Shown one piece after another: positions 1 through 12,377 of a stretch of 64,000 nt of DNA (positions are counted from its first letter, which is position 1; every line of letters starts with the position of its first letter). The notes beneath the pieces were generated by a model that ran no database searches, was not told where the DNA came from, and saw nothing but the letters and a program-made list of their open reading frames with translations. Both the position numbers and the translations under genes were made by a program. The stretch is from Odiellus spinosus. Lineage: Eukaryota; Arthropoda; Arachnida; Opiliones; Phalangiidae. Location: NCBI GenBank assembly GCA_963920705.1, contig OY987233.1, positions 6,190,001 through 6,254,000 of the forward strand, given 5' to 3'.

Positions 1-361
1 TAAGCAACATTTGAAACTCGAGTTTCTTCGAGGATTTTAACCCCAAATTGAGATCTCGAAGCTTAAATGTAGTAATTTAGTCGCTGTTCCTCTCAATTTA
101 GATTAAAATATTTCATTATACACGGATTTCGAGAAACGTCAAATTTTTATCTTCGCGTTATCAATTTGAATAAACGCGTAATTAGTTAATTAATCGAGCT
201 TAAAATTTTATTTCCGGATAATTCGTATCCATTTGATTACCGTCTGTTTAAATAATAGGTGTTTTTATAATGACAAACAATTTATCCGAGATTAAAATAT
301 CTGAAAAAAGTCTAGTTATCAATGGATATCCTAATTGATTCATTATCCGATTTCGAGCTCT
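1..361 (-). repeat. Family R element, inverted, cut by window edge
   Basis: The stretch is the reverse complement of the element at 29941-30767; the segment at about 1-150 matches 30170-30310 inverted. It ends at 354-361 in a CGAGCTCT-type terminus, the same end seen at 30767, 52129 and 56966. The other end lies outside the window. No coding potential is visible. Confidence 0.7.
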
Positions 362-935
362 AATTATGTTGTGCAAGGCGTAGCAATCAAACTTACTTTA
401 CTATTACCCAAATTAAAACAGATTAAAATTTTAATTTGTCGATTTTTGGATCTAAAACTGAGCTTTATTTAAATTTCAATTAATTTTTAATTGAGACTCG
501 ACCTTTATCTGATTCATTGTTTAAGTAAAATAGCCATATAACTCTCAACTGAATAATATTCAAATAATACTAATATTAAGGTTAGTTCTATGTTTGAAGC
601 TAAGCCATAAATAATAGAAGCTTTGGCAGGCTTGGTGATAGGGTCCGATTTCTGGGCCTCAAACATAATCCTAAGGAGTCAATTGGGGGGGGGGGGGGCC
701 CAACCCATTTATTTTGGTCTCGTTTCGTCGTTTTTCTTGGCTCGAAGGGAACAAAGTAATTTCGTAGTCCATTCCGCTACTCGGATTTCGTTTCCTTACA
801 CACCGAAACCTAAGCTTGTTCGCACCAAATTGGCGAAATAACTTTTAAGGGAAAATGTTAATTTATTTCTAAAATTAATTACGCAATAAAAATGCAGTTC
901 AAATTTTTAAAATAATAACTGTGCACTTTTGTTTT
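362..935. other. AT-rich sequence without a gene; 14-G run
   Basis: I see no supported gene or element here. A run of 14 G at 685-698 is the only conspicuous feature; a 72-codon open frame across it has no recognisable content. Confidence 0.5.
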
Positions 936-1650
936 GTTATTAAAGTGATTTTTCATGGATTCCTTATCGTTTACATACATCTAATTCACCAGTAAAAAAT
1001 CTTACAAAACTAATATTAAACTAGAAATAAATTTAAAACTTACCGTAAAAATAGGCTTAGCTGGAATCATGGAGATCCTGAATTTCTTCGCATTTGATGA
1101 GTCGGCGATTAATGAGAAAATGTTCATCGTTAAGACGAAACCTTCATTAGACTTACAATATCATTTGATTGGCCGCTGGCCCTTCGATGGGAAGAAATTC
1201 AGGATCTCCATGAATCTAGCTAAGCCTATTTTACTTGTGAGAGGGAAAACAAGGATCTTTAAGAGTAAAACCTAATTTTGTCTGAAGGTACAGGATTTAT
1301 TTCTGAATGAGCATTGCCCCCTCTGGTGTCTGCGTGGAAATAAATTTGAAAACTTACCCGGAAAATAGGCTTAGCTGGATTAATGGAGATCATGAATTTC
1401 TTCAAACTTATGGGTCAGCAACCAATAAGGACCGGCCCGTCGTGAAGGCGAGATCTCCATAAGACTTACAATAACATTCGATTGGTCGCTGGCCATTCGA
1501 TGGGAAGAAATTCAGAATCTTCATGAATCCAGCTACACCTATTTTCTGTGTAAGTTTTAAATTTATTTCTAGTTTAATATTTGAAATTTTTTTACTGATA
1601 ATTTTTTATTTAAACGATAATGAATCGATAAAAAATAACTTGTTAGGTGT
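936..1650. mobile_element. Two partial family A foldback elements in tandem
   Basis: From about 936 to 1246 the sequence follows the family A element (ATTCCTTATCG, ACTAGAAATAAATTT, AATAGGCTTAGC, then the mirror-image arm with GCTAAGCCTATTTT) but lacks both outer ends. A second copy starts inside its left arm at about 1332 and runs to AACGATAATGAATCGATAAAA and AACTTGTTAGG near 1650. The two copies are separated by about 85 bp of unrelated sequence. Neither keeps an intact TTAA-flanked pair of ends. Confidence 0.7.
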
Positions 1651-2329
1651 TTTTAGTCAGAAATAAGAATTTGAAGCCAAGATTTTAAAGAATTTCACAT
1701 TTTAAAAAACAGAAACTCAAATATCATTTAGTGTATAACGGAAATAATAGGCCCTAATTTACCAATTTCAAGATTTACGATAATTTAAATCAAAGCAATG
1801 AAATTCTTTGAAATGTATCAAGTGTGAATATGACTATAAAGACGGGGCTAGGAGGTAGAACCAAGGATAAGGAGGGGAAATAAGAGAACTCTATAATATA
1901 CTTGGCTCTTTTCAAAATAAAAAAGAAAGAAAAAGGAAAAGATAGCATTGACAACACGTATATGGCCAAATTGGTACGACGGAAGCCCCTTGTTATACGG
2001 CACTGGCTTTTTTCCACTCTCTTACTCACTAGCTATACTCTATAGGCACTCTTTCTACCCTTCTTACGCTCCAAAAAGAAAATACCGAGAGTTAAGGTCG
2101 ATAAATGAATGAATTTTATTTTACCCCAATAAGAATAAGGTTTTTTTACGTAATACTATCGAAAATATATATTTTTTTATATTACAAGCCTGCCTTACAT
2201 TATATATGAAAGAGTATCGATAATAATTAATTTGAATATTTAAATTTGTTCATAAATATAATTAATTACAGTTTTGCTTGGAAATATAATTGTTGATTGT
2301 TTATAAAATTAATATCACCTGGTACTGTT
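1651..2329. other. AT-rich sequence without a gene
   Basis: No element or gene is recognised. Short minus-strand open frames here are low-complexity. Confidence 0.4.
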
Positions 2330-5300
2330 TATAAATTAATCGTTAATTGGATGATAAATTGAATCGTTAATTGGATGATAAATTGAATCGTTAATTGGGA
2401 GATAAATTGAATCGTTAATTGGGAGATAAATTGAATCGTTAATTGGGAGATAAATTGAATCGTTAATTGGATGATAAATTGAATCGTTAATTGGATGATA
2501 AATTGAATCGTTAATTGGATGATAAATTGAATCGTTAATTGGATGATAAATTGAATCGTTAATTGGATGATAAATTGAATCGTTAATTGGATGATAAATT
2601 GAATCGTTAATTGGATGATAAATTGAATCGTTAATTGGATGATAAATTGAATCGTTAATTGGATGATAAATTGAATCGTTAATTGGATGATAAATTGAAT
2701 CGTTAATTGGATGATAAATTGAATCGTTAATTGGATGATAAATTGAATCGTTAATTGGATGATAAATTGAATCGTTAATTGGATGATAAATTGAATCGTT
2801 AATTGGGAGATAAATTGAATCGTTAATTGGGAGATAAATTGAATCGTTAATTGGGAGATAAATTGAATCGTTAATTGGGAGATAAATTGAATCGTTAATT
2901 GGGAGATAAATTGAATCGTTAATTGGGAGATAAATTGAATCGTTAATTGGGAGATAAATTGAATCGTTAATTGGGAGATAAATTGAATCGTTAATTGGGA
3001 GATAAATTGAATCGTTAATTGGGAGATAAATTGAATCGTTAATTGGGAGATAAATTGAATCGTTAATTGGGAGATAAATTGAATCGTTAATTGGGAGATA
3101 AATTGAATCGTTAATTGGGAGATAAATTGAATCGTTAATTGGGAGATAAATTGAATCGTTAATTGGGAGATAAATTGAATCGTTAATTGGGAGATAAATT
3201 GAATCGTTAATTGGGAGATAAATTGAATCGTTAATTGGGAGATAAATTGAATCGTTAATTGGGAGATAAATTGAATCGTTAATTGGGAGATAAATTGAAT
3301 CGTTAATTGGGAGATAAATTGAATCGTTAATTGGGAGATAAATTGAATCGTAAATTGGGAGATAAATTGAATCGTAAATTGGCAGATAAATTGAATCGTT
3401 AATTGGCAGATAAATTGAATCGTTAATTGGCAGATAAATTGAATCGTTAATTGGCAGATAAATTGAATCGTTAATTGGCAGATAAATTGAATCGTTAATT
3501 GGCAGATAAATTGAATCGTTAATTGGCAGATAAATTGAATCGTTAATTGGCAGATAAATTGAATCGTTAATTGGCAGATAAATTGAATCGTTAATTGGCA
3601 GATAAATTGAATCGTTAATTGGGAGATAAATTGAATCGTTAATTGGGAGATAAATTGAATCGTTAATTGGGAGATAAATTGAATCGTTAATTGGGAGATA
3701 AATTGAATCGTTAATTGGGAGATAAATTGAATCGTTAATTGGGAGATAAATTGAATCGTTAATTGGGAGATAAATTGAATCGTTAATTGGGAGATAAATT
3801 GAATCGTTAATTGGGAGATAAATTGAATCGTTAATTGGGAGATAAATTGAATCGTTAATTGGGAGATAAATTGAATCGTTAATTGGGAGATAAATTGAAT
3901 CGTTAATTGGGAGATAAATTGAATCGTTAATTGGGAGATAAATTGAATCGTTAATTGGGAGATAAATTGAATCGTTAATTGGGAGATAAATTGAATCGTT
4001 AATTGGGAGATAAATTGAATCGTTAATTGGGAGATAAATTGAATCGTTAATTGGGAGATAAATTGAATCGTTAATTGGGAGATAAATTGAATCGTTAATT
4101 GGGAGATAAATTGAATCGTTAATTGGGAGATAAATTGAATCGTTAATTGGGAGATAAATTGAATCGTTAATTGGGAGATAAATTGAATCGTTAATTGGGA
4201 GATAAATTGAATCGTTAATTGGGAGATAAATTGAATCGTTAATTGGGAGATAAATTGAATCGTTAATTGGGAGATAAATTGAATCGTTAATTGGGAGATA
4301 AATTGAATCGTTAATTGGGAGATAAATTGAATCGTTAATTGGGAGATAAATTGAATCGTTAATTGGGAGATAAATTGAATCGTTAATTGGGAGATAAATT
4401 GAATCGTTAATTGGGAGATAAATTGAATCGTTAATTGGGAGATAAATTGAATCGTTAATTGGGAGATAAATTGAATCGTTAATTGGGAGATAAATTGAAT
4501 CGTTAATTGGGAGATAAATTGAATCGTTAATTGGGAGATAAATTGAATCGTTAATTGGGAGATAAATTGAATCGTTAATTGGGAGATAAATTGAATCGTT
4601 AATTGGGAGATAAATTGAATCGTTAATTGGGAGATAAATTGAATCGTTAATTGGGAGATAAATTGAATCGTTAATTGGGAGATAAATTGAATCGTTAATT
4701 GGGAGATAAATTGAATCGTTAATTGGGAGATAAATTGAATCGTTAATTGGGAGATAAATTGAATCGTTAATTGGGAGATAAATTGAATCGTTAATTGGGA
4801 GATAAATTGAATCGTTAATTGGGAGATAAATTGAATCGTTAATTGGGAGATAAATTGAATCGTTAATTGGGAGATAAATTGAATCGTTAATTGGGAGATA
4901 AATTGAATCGTTAATTGGGAGATAAATTGAATCGTTAATTGGGAGATAAATTGAATCGTTAATTGGGAGATAAATTGAATCGTTAATTGGGAGATAAATT
5001 GAATCGTTAATTGGGAGATAAATTGAATCGTTAATTGGGAGATAAATTGAATCGTTAATTGGGAGATAAATTGAATCGTTAATTGGGAGATAAATTGAAT
5101 CGTTAATTGGGAGATAAATTGAATCGTTAATTGGGAGATAAATTGAATCGTTAATTGGGAGATAAATTGAATCGTTAATTGGGAGATAAATTGAATCGTT
5201 AATTGGGAGATAAATTGAATCGTTAATTGGGAGATAAATTGAATCGTTAATTGGGAGATAAATTGAATCGTTAATTGGGAGATAAATTGAATCGTTAATT

Positions 5301-6426
5301 GGGAGATAAATTGAATCGTTAATTGGGAGATAAATTGAATCGTTAATTGGGAGATAAATTGAATCGTTAATTGGGAGATAAATTGAATCGTTAATTGGGA
5401 GATAAATTGAATCGTTAATTGGGAGATAAATTGAATCGTTAATTGGGAGATAAATTGAATCGTTAATTGGGAGATAAATTGAATCGTTAATTGGGAGATA
5501 AATTGAATCGTTAATTGGGAGATAAATTGAATCGTTAATTGGGAGATAAATTGAATCGTTAATTGGGAGATAAATTGAATCGTTAATTGGGAGATAAATT
5601 GAATCGTTAATTGGGAGATAAATTGAATCGTTAATTGGGAGATAAATTGAATCGTTAATTGGGAGATAAATTGAATCGTTAATTGGGAGATAAATTGAAT
5701 CGTTAATTGGGAGATAAATTGAATCGTTAATTGGGAGATAAATTGAATCGTTAATTGGGAGATAAATTGAATCGTTAATTGGGAGATAAATTGAATCGTT
5801 AATTGGGAGATAAATTGAATCGTTAATTGGGAGATAAATTGAATCGTTAATTGGGAGATAAATTGAATCGTTAATTGGGAGATAAATTGAATCGTTAATT
5901 GGGAGATAAATTGAATCGTTAATTGGGAGATAAATTGAATCGTTAATTGGGAGATAAATTGAATCGTTAATTGGGAGATAAATTGAATCGTTAATTGGGA
6001 GATAAATTGAATCGTTAATTGGGAGATAAATTGAATCGTTAATTGGGAGATAAATTGAATCGTTAATTGGGAGATAAATTGAATCGTTAATTGGGAGATA
6101 AATTGAATCGTTAATTGGGAGATAAATTGAATCGTTAATTGGGAGATAAATTGAATCGTTAATTGGGAGATAAATTGAATCGTTAATTGGGAGATAAATT
6201 GAATCGTTAATTGGGAGATAAATTGAATCGTTAATTGGGAGATAAATTGAATCGTTAATTGGGAGATAAATTGAATCGTTAATTGGGAGATAAATTGAAT
6301 CGTTAATTGGGAGATAAATTGAATCGTTAATTGGGAGATAAATTGAATCGTTAATTGGGAGATAAATTGAATCGTTAATTGGGAGATAAATTGAATCGTT
6401 AATTGGGAGATAAATTGAATCGTTAA
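2330..6426. repeat. 24-bp satellite array, about 170 units
   Basis: The unit is GATAAATTGAATCGTTAATT plus GGGA, GGAT or GGCA-type variants. Variant units occur in blocks: GGATG units at the left edge and again from about 2467 to 2800, GGGAG units next, two units with CGTAAATT near 3350-3380, about eleven GGCAG units from 3380 to 3600, and then about 117 units to 6426 that look identical by eye. The unit length is a multiple of three and lacks stops in two minus frames, so open frames of ~1370 codons run through it; these are a by-product of the repeat. Confidence 0.97.
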
Positions 6427-7995
6427 TGGGTTTATAAATTCCATGATTTGTTAATGTGTTTTTAAATTCCATGATTTGTTAATGTGTTTTTAAATTCCAT
6501 GATTTGTTAATGTGTTTTTAAATTCCATGATTTGTTAATGTGTTTTTAAATTCCATGATTTGTTAATGTGTTTTTAAATTCCATGATTTGTTAATGTGTT
6601 TTTAAATTCCATGATTTGTTAATGTGTTTTTAAATTCCATGATTTGTTAAAGTGTTTTTAAATTACATGATTTGTTAATGAGTTTTTAAATTACATGATT
6701 TGTTAATGAGTTTTTAAATTACATGATTTGTTAATGAGTTTTTAAATTACATGATTTGTTAATGAGTTTTTAAATTACATGATTTGTTAATGTGTTTTTA
6801 AATTACATGATTTGTTAATGTGTTTTTAAATTACATGATTTGTTAATGTGTTTTTAAAATATTTGATTTGTAAATGCTTTTTTAAATTATTTGATTTGTT
6901 AACGTATTTATAAATTATCTGATTTGTTAACGTGTTTATACATAATCTGATTTGTTAATGTATTTATAAATTATCTGATTTGTTAACGTGTTTATACATA
7001 ATCTGATTTGTTAACGTGTTTATAAATTATCTTATTCGTTAACATGTTCATAAATTATCTTATTCGTTAACGTGTTTACAAATATACTGATTTGTTATTG
7101 TGTTTATAAATTATGATTTGTTAACGTGTTTATAAATTATGATTTGTTAACGTGTTTATAAATTATGATTTGTTAACGTGTTTACAAATTATCTGATTTG
7201 TTAACGTGTTTACAAATTATCTGATTTGTTAACGTGTTTACAAATTATCTGATTTGTTAACGTGTTTACAAATTATCTGATTTGTTAACGTGTTTACAAA
7301 TTATCTGATTTGTTAACGTGTTTACAAATTATCTGATTTGTTAACGTGTTTACAAATTATCTGATTTGTTAATGTGTTTACAAATTATCTGATTTGTTAA
7401 TGTGTTTACAAATTATCTGATTTGTTAATGTGTTTACAAATTATCTGATTTGTTAATGTGTTTACAAATTATCTGATTTGTTAATGTGTTTACAAATTAT
7501 CTGATTTGTTAATGTGTTTACAAATTATCTGATTTGTTAATGTGTTTACAAATTATCTGATTTGTTAATGTGTTTACAAATTATCTGATTTGTTAATGTG
7601 TTTACAAATTATCTGATTTGTTAATGTGTTTACAAATTATCTGATTTGTTAATGTGTTTACAAATTATCTGATTTGTTAATGTGTTTACAAATTATCTGA
7701 TTTGTTAATGTGTTTACAAATTATCTGATTTGTTAATGTGTTTACAAATTATCTGATTTGTTAATGTGTTTACAAATTATCTGATTTGTTAATGTGTTTA
7801 CAAATTATCTGATTTGTTAATATGTTTACAAATTATCTGATTTGTTAATATGTTTACAAATTATCTGATTTGTTAATATGTTTACAAATTATCTGATTTG
7901 TTAATGTGTTTACAAATTATCTGATTTGTTAATGTGTTTACAAATTATCTGATTTGTTAATGTGTTTACAAATTATCTGATTTGTTAATGTTTAT
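6427..7995. repeat. 28-bp satellite array, about 56 units
   Basis: The unit is GATTTGTTAATGTGTTTTTA plus AATTCCAT at the left and, toward the right, GATTTGTTAACGTGTTTACA plus AATTATCT. A 26-bp variant occurs around 7104-7170. The middle (about 6840-7100) is the most diverged. It follows the 24-bp array directly; the two units share ATAAATT...GTTAAT and differ mainly by 4 bp, which suggests a common origin. Confidence 0.95.
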
Positions 7996-8487
7996 AGAAA
8001 AATGTATATATTTGTTTATAAATAATTGATTTATAGATTGTAACTAAATTACGAATTGGTTAATACGGATAAATATGTTAAAGTTTACAATACATATTAA
8101 TAATAAAATTCATTTTTAAAATAATTGTAAATATTTAAACAAATGCATTGCTAAGGTAATGCAATTTCTTTCGAAAATGCGCGTTAACTCGTTAATAATT
8201 TTCGAAAGAGACAATTAAGAGCATCAATCAGATCTTTTAACATAAATCATCTACCAAGGTATCTTCTTACAATCAGAATTGATTTAAAGATTACCGAGGT
8301 TCTTTCCCGCTTTTCTTGGTTTCCTCCGATATCATTATGCAAATTCAGTTAAATACCCGAGAAAAAAACCAAATTGGAAAAGCATTAATGTACATCCAAT
8401 GGAATAAGACTCTGAATGCACTTAATTTTATTCGGTAGATAGTTTTCAATTAAATTAAACAACATTTTACTGCAATTACCGAGAGTT
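7996..8487. other. AT-rich sequence without a gene
   Basis: No gene, element or tandem repeat recognised. Confidence 0.4.
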
Positions 8488-8723
8488 TTAAAGGGAGAAT
8501 GCAACCTAATAAGTGATTTTTTATCGATTCCTTATCGTTTAAATAGGCCTAATTCAACAGTAGAACATTTACAAAAATTATTTAACTAGAAACAAATTTC
8601 AAATTTATCCGGAAAATAGGCTTAGCTAGATTCATGGAGATAATGAATTTCTTCGCTTTGATGGGTCAGCGACCAATGAGTAAGGCCCTTCGTTAAAGCA
8701 AGATCTCCATGAAACCTTATCAC
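8488..8723 (+). mobile_element. Left half of a family A foldback element
   Basis: The copy starts with TTAA (8488-8491) followed by AGGGAGAATGCAACCTAA and continues through AATAGGCTTAGC and the central GCGACCAATGAG to GATCTCCATGA. The right arm is missing, and a family B element begins where it stops. Confidence 0.85.
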
Positions 8724-9116
8724 CTAATTTATTCCATAAAAGTAAACAACGCCCCGTAGCTTAATACTATCAGCATATGTCTAGATTTACGTCATAGCCC
8801 ATCACTTGAAAATAGCCAAAAAAGTCATCACCCCTGTCTGGCTCGAGTGGTTTGGACTCTTCCTCGATATTTTGAGTCAGGAAAGAGGGATAGAGGGACG
8901 GAATTCAGGCGGGCCGCGCTTGGCTATAATGTCTTCCCTCCCAACTCCGGAATTTCTCCGTAGAGTGGCTCTTCCTCCATTCACTATTTACACGGCGACT
9001 GCGGCCGCTAGAGTGTCTCGAATCAGAATCTGTCGGCACATTTACGCGGACCTTTGTTGGCAGTATTAAGCTACGGGGCGTTGTTTACTTTTATTGAATA
9101 AAGTGACAGACTTTTG
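8718..9116. mobile_element. Family B non-autonomous element, nearly full length
   Basis: Inverted ends enclose the element: GTAAACAACGCCCCGTAGCT (from 8742) on the left and its complement (9065-9090) on the right, extending outward through TTTATTCCATAAAAG / TTTTATTGAATAAAG to about 50 bp. The 270-bp interior is GC-richer than its surroundings and is not palindromic. It is shared with copies at 10180, 32338 and 33690. An 87-codon open frame in the interior is partly conserved at 32476, but resembles no transposase. The element sits against a broken family A copy. Confidence 0.85.
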
Positions 9117-10179
9117 TTGGTCGTATGGACTCCATATTTTACCCCAAAGAAAATTTATCAACTGTTATTGCATATTCTTCAACCTCAGCTTTGTTTACAG
9201 TTTGCAAACTCAACTTTACTCTAGGATGAAATAAAATTCTTATTTCATATCATTGATCGCGTACCAAAAAAAATTAGCATATTTTAATATTTCGTTTAAC
9301 CGTGTGTAACGAAAAAAGCAGATTATCCTTACGATAACCATAAATATTAAAATTATACCGTTGTTGAATAATAATCCGTAAAAGTTATCCGAATTGCCAT
9401 CAATGTAGCTAGTGCCTCGAGGGTAAAGTTTTTGTTATGTCGCATAATGCATATTGATTCGAATTTTTGAGGGAGAAAAAAAAAGGTTAAACTTTTTCTT
9501 ACGGTCATCTATTTTCGAACAAAAATTGAATGGGATGTCTGCTATAGGAGAGCCAATGAAAAGCCAAAAAACCGCGCTAATATAATCTAATAGGAAGAAA
9601 GTTTCTTAACATAGCTAGACGAGCACTGTTGGATCACGGAGTTTCGAAAAAGCGCGCGTTCCAGGAGAGTTTTTCCATAAAAAGCTAATTTAAAAAAGGC
9701 ATACAAGTTCGCCAGTCATATCCCATCGCATCACCAACCTCCCCAACTCGTTCGACAAAAAGATCTATCGATTATAATAGAGGTTTTTTTTGCCTCAAAG
9801 CGCATGATATGTCGCGAACCAGTTTTAAAACCTTTGAAATAGAACGGGATTTAAGGTTTATTGAAGTGATTTTTTTTGCGGGAATTAAGAATAATTGAAT
9901 TTGAATTGAAATGAAATAAATGGTAGCAGACTTTTGAAACCCTAAATAATATTTAAATTCTTTTAATGAATGGGCGTGCTTCACGGAGTTTAGTGAAGTG
10001 GAAGACTTGCGAAGCGCTGCATACAAAGTGCTTCGCTAGCCTTACACTGTAAGCACGCCCATCAATGGAATGGGTATGGTTTAACCTCAAAAACTTTAGT
10101 GGTCACGAATTCAAAATGGAAATGGAGTGTCATTTTAGGAAATATCGTTAAAAAATGATTCAAAATTTATAAATATATT
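9117..10179. other. No gene seen; nested inverted repeats at 9970-10062
   Basis: Most of the interval shows nothing recognisable. At 9970-9981 and 10051-10062 lie perfect 12-bp inverted copies of ATGGGCGTGCTT. Inside are smaller hairpins: CTTCAC/GTGAAG (9979-9998), GCGAAGC/GCTTCGC (10009-10036) and CTTACA/TGTAAG (10041-10053). Confidence 0.5.
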
Positions 10180-10420
10180 CAAAAGTCTATCACTTTATTC
10201 CATAAATGTAGCTTAATACTATCTGCAAAGGGCCAGGCAAACGTCAAGCACATCATTTAAAACTAACCAAAAAAGTCATCACCCCTGTCTCGCTCGAGTG
10301 ATTTGGACTCTTCCTCGATATTTTGAATCGGGAAAGAGATATGGAATAAGGCGGGCCGTGCTTTGCTATATTGACTTCCCTCCAAACTCCGGAATTTCTC
10401 CAAAGATTGGCACGACAGCC
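10180..10420 (+). mobile_element. Family B element, right end missing
   Basis: It begins with CAAAAGTCTATCACTTTATT and shares TCATCACCCCTGTCT..CTCGAG and CTCCGGAATTTCTCC with the 8718 copy. About 15 bp of the GTAAACAACGCCCC block is deleted, and the sequence diverges after about 10420. Confidence 0.8.
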
Positions 10421-11934
10421 TTCAAGTGATTTTGTTTACGAGAATTCTAAGAAACATATTTCAAACTTCGAGGGGGTTTTTATAATTAATTCCCCCAACT
10501 TGTTTTGAATTTTTTGTTCTCTATTGGGTAGTAGCGTAATGGAGATTGCGATAAGATATATTCGGAGCTCGCCAGAGATGGATTTATCGACCAAAGAGAC
10601 AGCGAAAAACCCTGATTAATTTGCTAGGTGAAGGGGAAAATAGAAATACTACATAAGAACTACTTTCCTATTACGACCTAACCATACTCCGCGATATTAT
10701 TACAAAAAAAGCCAATATAAGTTTCTAAAAATATCTATCGGTATGTATATAAGACTGAAGCCTGTTTTTGCAGGATCAATCAAAAAAAGTTAAAGGGAAA
10801 CTAGGACTAGCTTAAGAGCTAAAAACAAAAAGGCTTTGAATTTGAATTTAAGAATAAAAGTATGAATATTATTAATTTTATTTGCGAAACTGCTACTTCA
10901 TGAATTATTTTTAGTTTTACCATACTATTAAAATGTTATGTTAAAAATTCTATAGCTCTGTATTGACGCGTTCAAAATTAAAAGGTTAAAAAGATATAGG
11001 TAATTTTTCCCCATATATGACGTAGTTTCTACAACGAAATTAACGATAATTTTCATTCGAACGGTCGTAATTTCTGGATTAGGTAAAAGCGACCTATCAC
11101 TGGTGTGTGAACGCGACCATAATCAACTGTAGGAAGCTCTATACAATTGCGAAATCACGCGACCATAGTGATGACGTAGAATTGCGGGAAATTTTTACTC
11201 TAAAAATTTCTAAAATGGCGATTTTAAAATATATATTTTTACAGTCGCGGTAATTTTGTTCTATGACATTTGTATATATATTTTGAATCATTTTTCAACG
11301 ATCTTTCAGAAAATGTTACTCAATTTCTATTTGAGTTCATGAAAAATCAGTGATAGCCTCACTTAAACATATTGGCCGCGGTTTTTATGATTGGCCAAGA
11401 AAACAAGTCGCCATCATGCTTATTACAAAAATAATTTGGAGATTTAGTGTTATCTTTTAGTGTCACAACATAGTGCGAACGGAGAACCTAAATATAACAT
11501 TTCTCTTTACCAAAAAAAGAGAGAGGTAAGTTTAAAATATCGGAAAAAATATGACTTTGTTCAAAAGTCTATATTTTCATATATGTACATATATTTTAGT
11601 TGTCTTTAATAGAAAAGATACACGAGTTAAATGGAGAATGAAATAAATTTCAATTTTACTAAAATTATTAATATTAAAAGTGGAATGGGTTTTAAAAATT
11701 TAAAGGGAAACTTGGAGCTAAAAATAGAACAGCTATTGACCATGCCATAAAACGTATTCGAGAATTTTTTCAGAATTTTTAGACACATTTTTGGTGTTTA
11801 AATTAATTTCTGAAATTTGGTAAAATTATATATAAACAATATATAAAATCGGACCAATCATATTATTTCAGCCTTCAACAGTGCTTGAAACGTCCTAACG
11901 TTAGATAATAGACCGGAATTTGGCGGACAAGGCC
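10421..11934. other. No gene seen; one dispersed repeat
   Basis: The segment 11116-11232 (AATCAACTGTAGG, GCGAAATCACGCGACCATA, TGATGACGTAG, TTCTAAAATGGCGAT) recurs at 33511-33620 and is probably a remnant of a dispersed repeat. ATATTTTGAATCATTTTTCA near 11280 is inverted relative to 10140-10175. Nothing coding is supported. Confidence 0.45.
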
Positions 11935-12377
11935 TTAAAGGGAGGATGCAACCTAACAACAAGTGATTTTTTATCGATTTCTTATTGTTTAAATAGGCCT
12001 AATCCACTATTTAAAAAATTTACAAACAAATATTAAACTAGAAATAAATTTAAAACTTACCCTGAAAATAGGCTTAGTGGGATTCATGGAGCTCCTGATT
12101 TCCTCGCGTGTAAGTTCTAGCGACCTATCAAACGCGATTGTAAGTCTCGTGGAGATCTCTCGTGAACGACGGGCCTTTGCTCATTGGTCGCTAGACCTTA
12201 CACGGACGCTATTCAGGATCTCCATAAATCCCGCTAAGCCTATTTTTCGGTTAAGTTTTTAATTTATTTCTAGTTTAATATTTGTATTGTAAACTTTTTA
12301 TCGGTGGATTAGGCCTATTTAAACGATAAGGAATCGATAAAAAAATCACTTGTAATTAGGTTGCATTCTCCCTTTAA
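11935..12377. mobile_element. Family A foldback element, complete (443 bp)
   Basis: TTAA at both ends (11935-11938 and 12374-12377) brackets AGGGAGGATGCAACCTAA on the left and TTAGGTTGCATTCTCCCT on the right. The arms mirror one another through AATAGGCCTAATCCAC, TTAAACTAGAAATAAATTT and AATAGGCTTAG to a ~150-bp centre. TTAA target duplication is typical of piggyBac-like DNA transposons; no transposase is present, so this is a MITE moved by another element. Confidence 0.92.

Noticed and set aside
2329..6472. Two overlapping minus-strand open frames of about 1370 codons made of an eight-residue repeat
   Set aside because: They exist because the 24-bp satellite unit is divisible by three and happens to lack stops in two frames. 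There is no non-repetitive domain, and both frames are equally open.
8838..9024. tRNA-like A box (TGGCTCGAGTGG) and B-box-like sequence (TCTCGAATC) in family B, suggesting a SINE
   Set aside because: The boxes are about 175 bp apart, the B box is poor, and the element has inverted ends and no A-rich tail.
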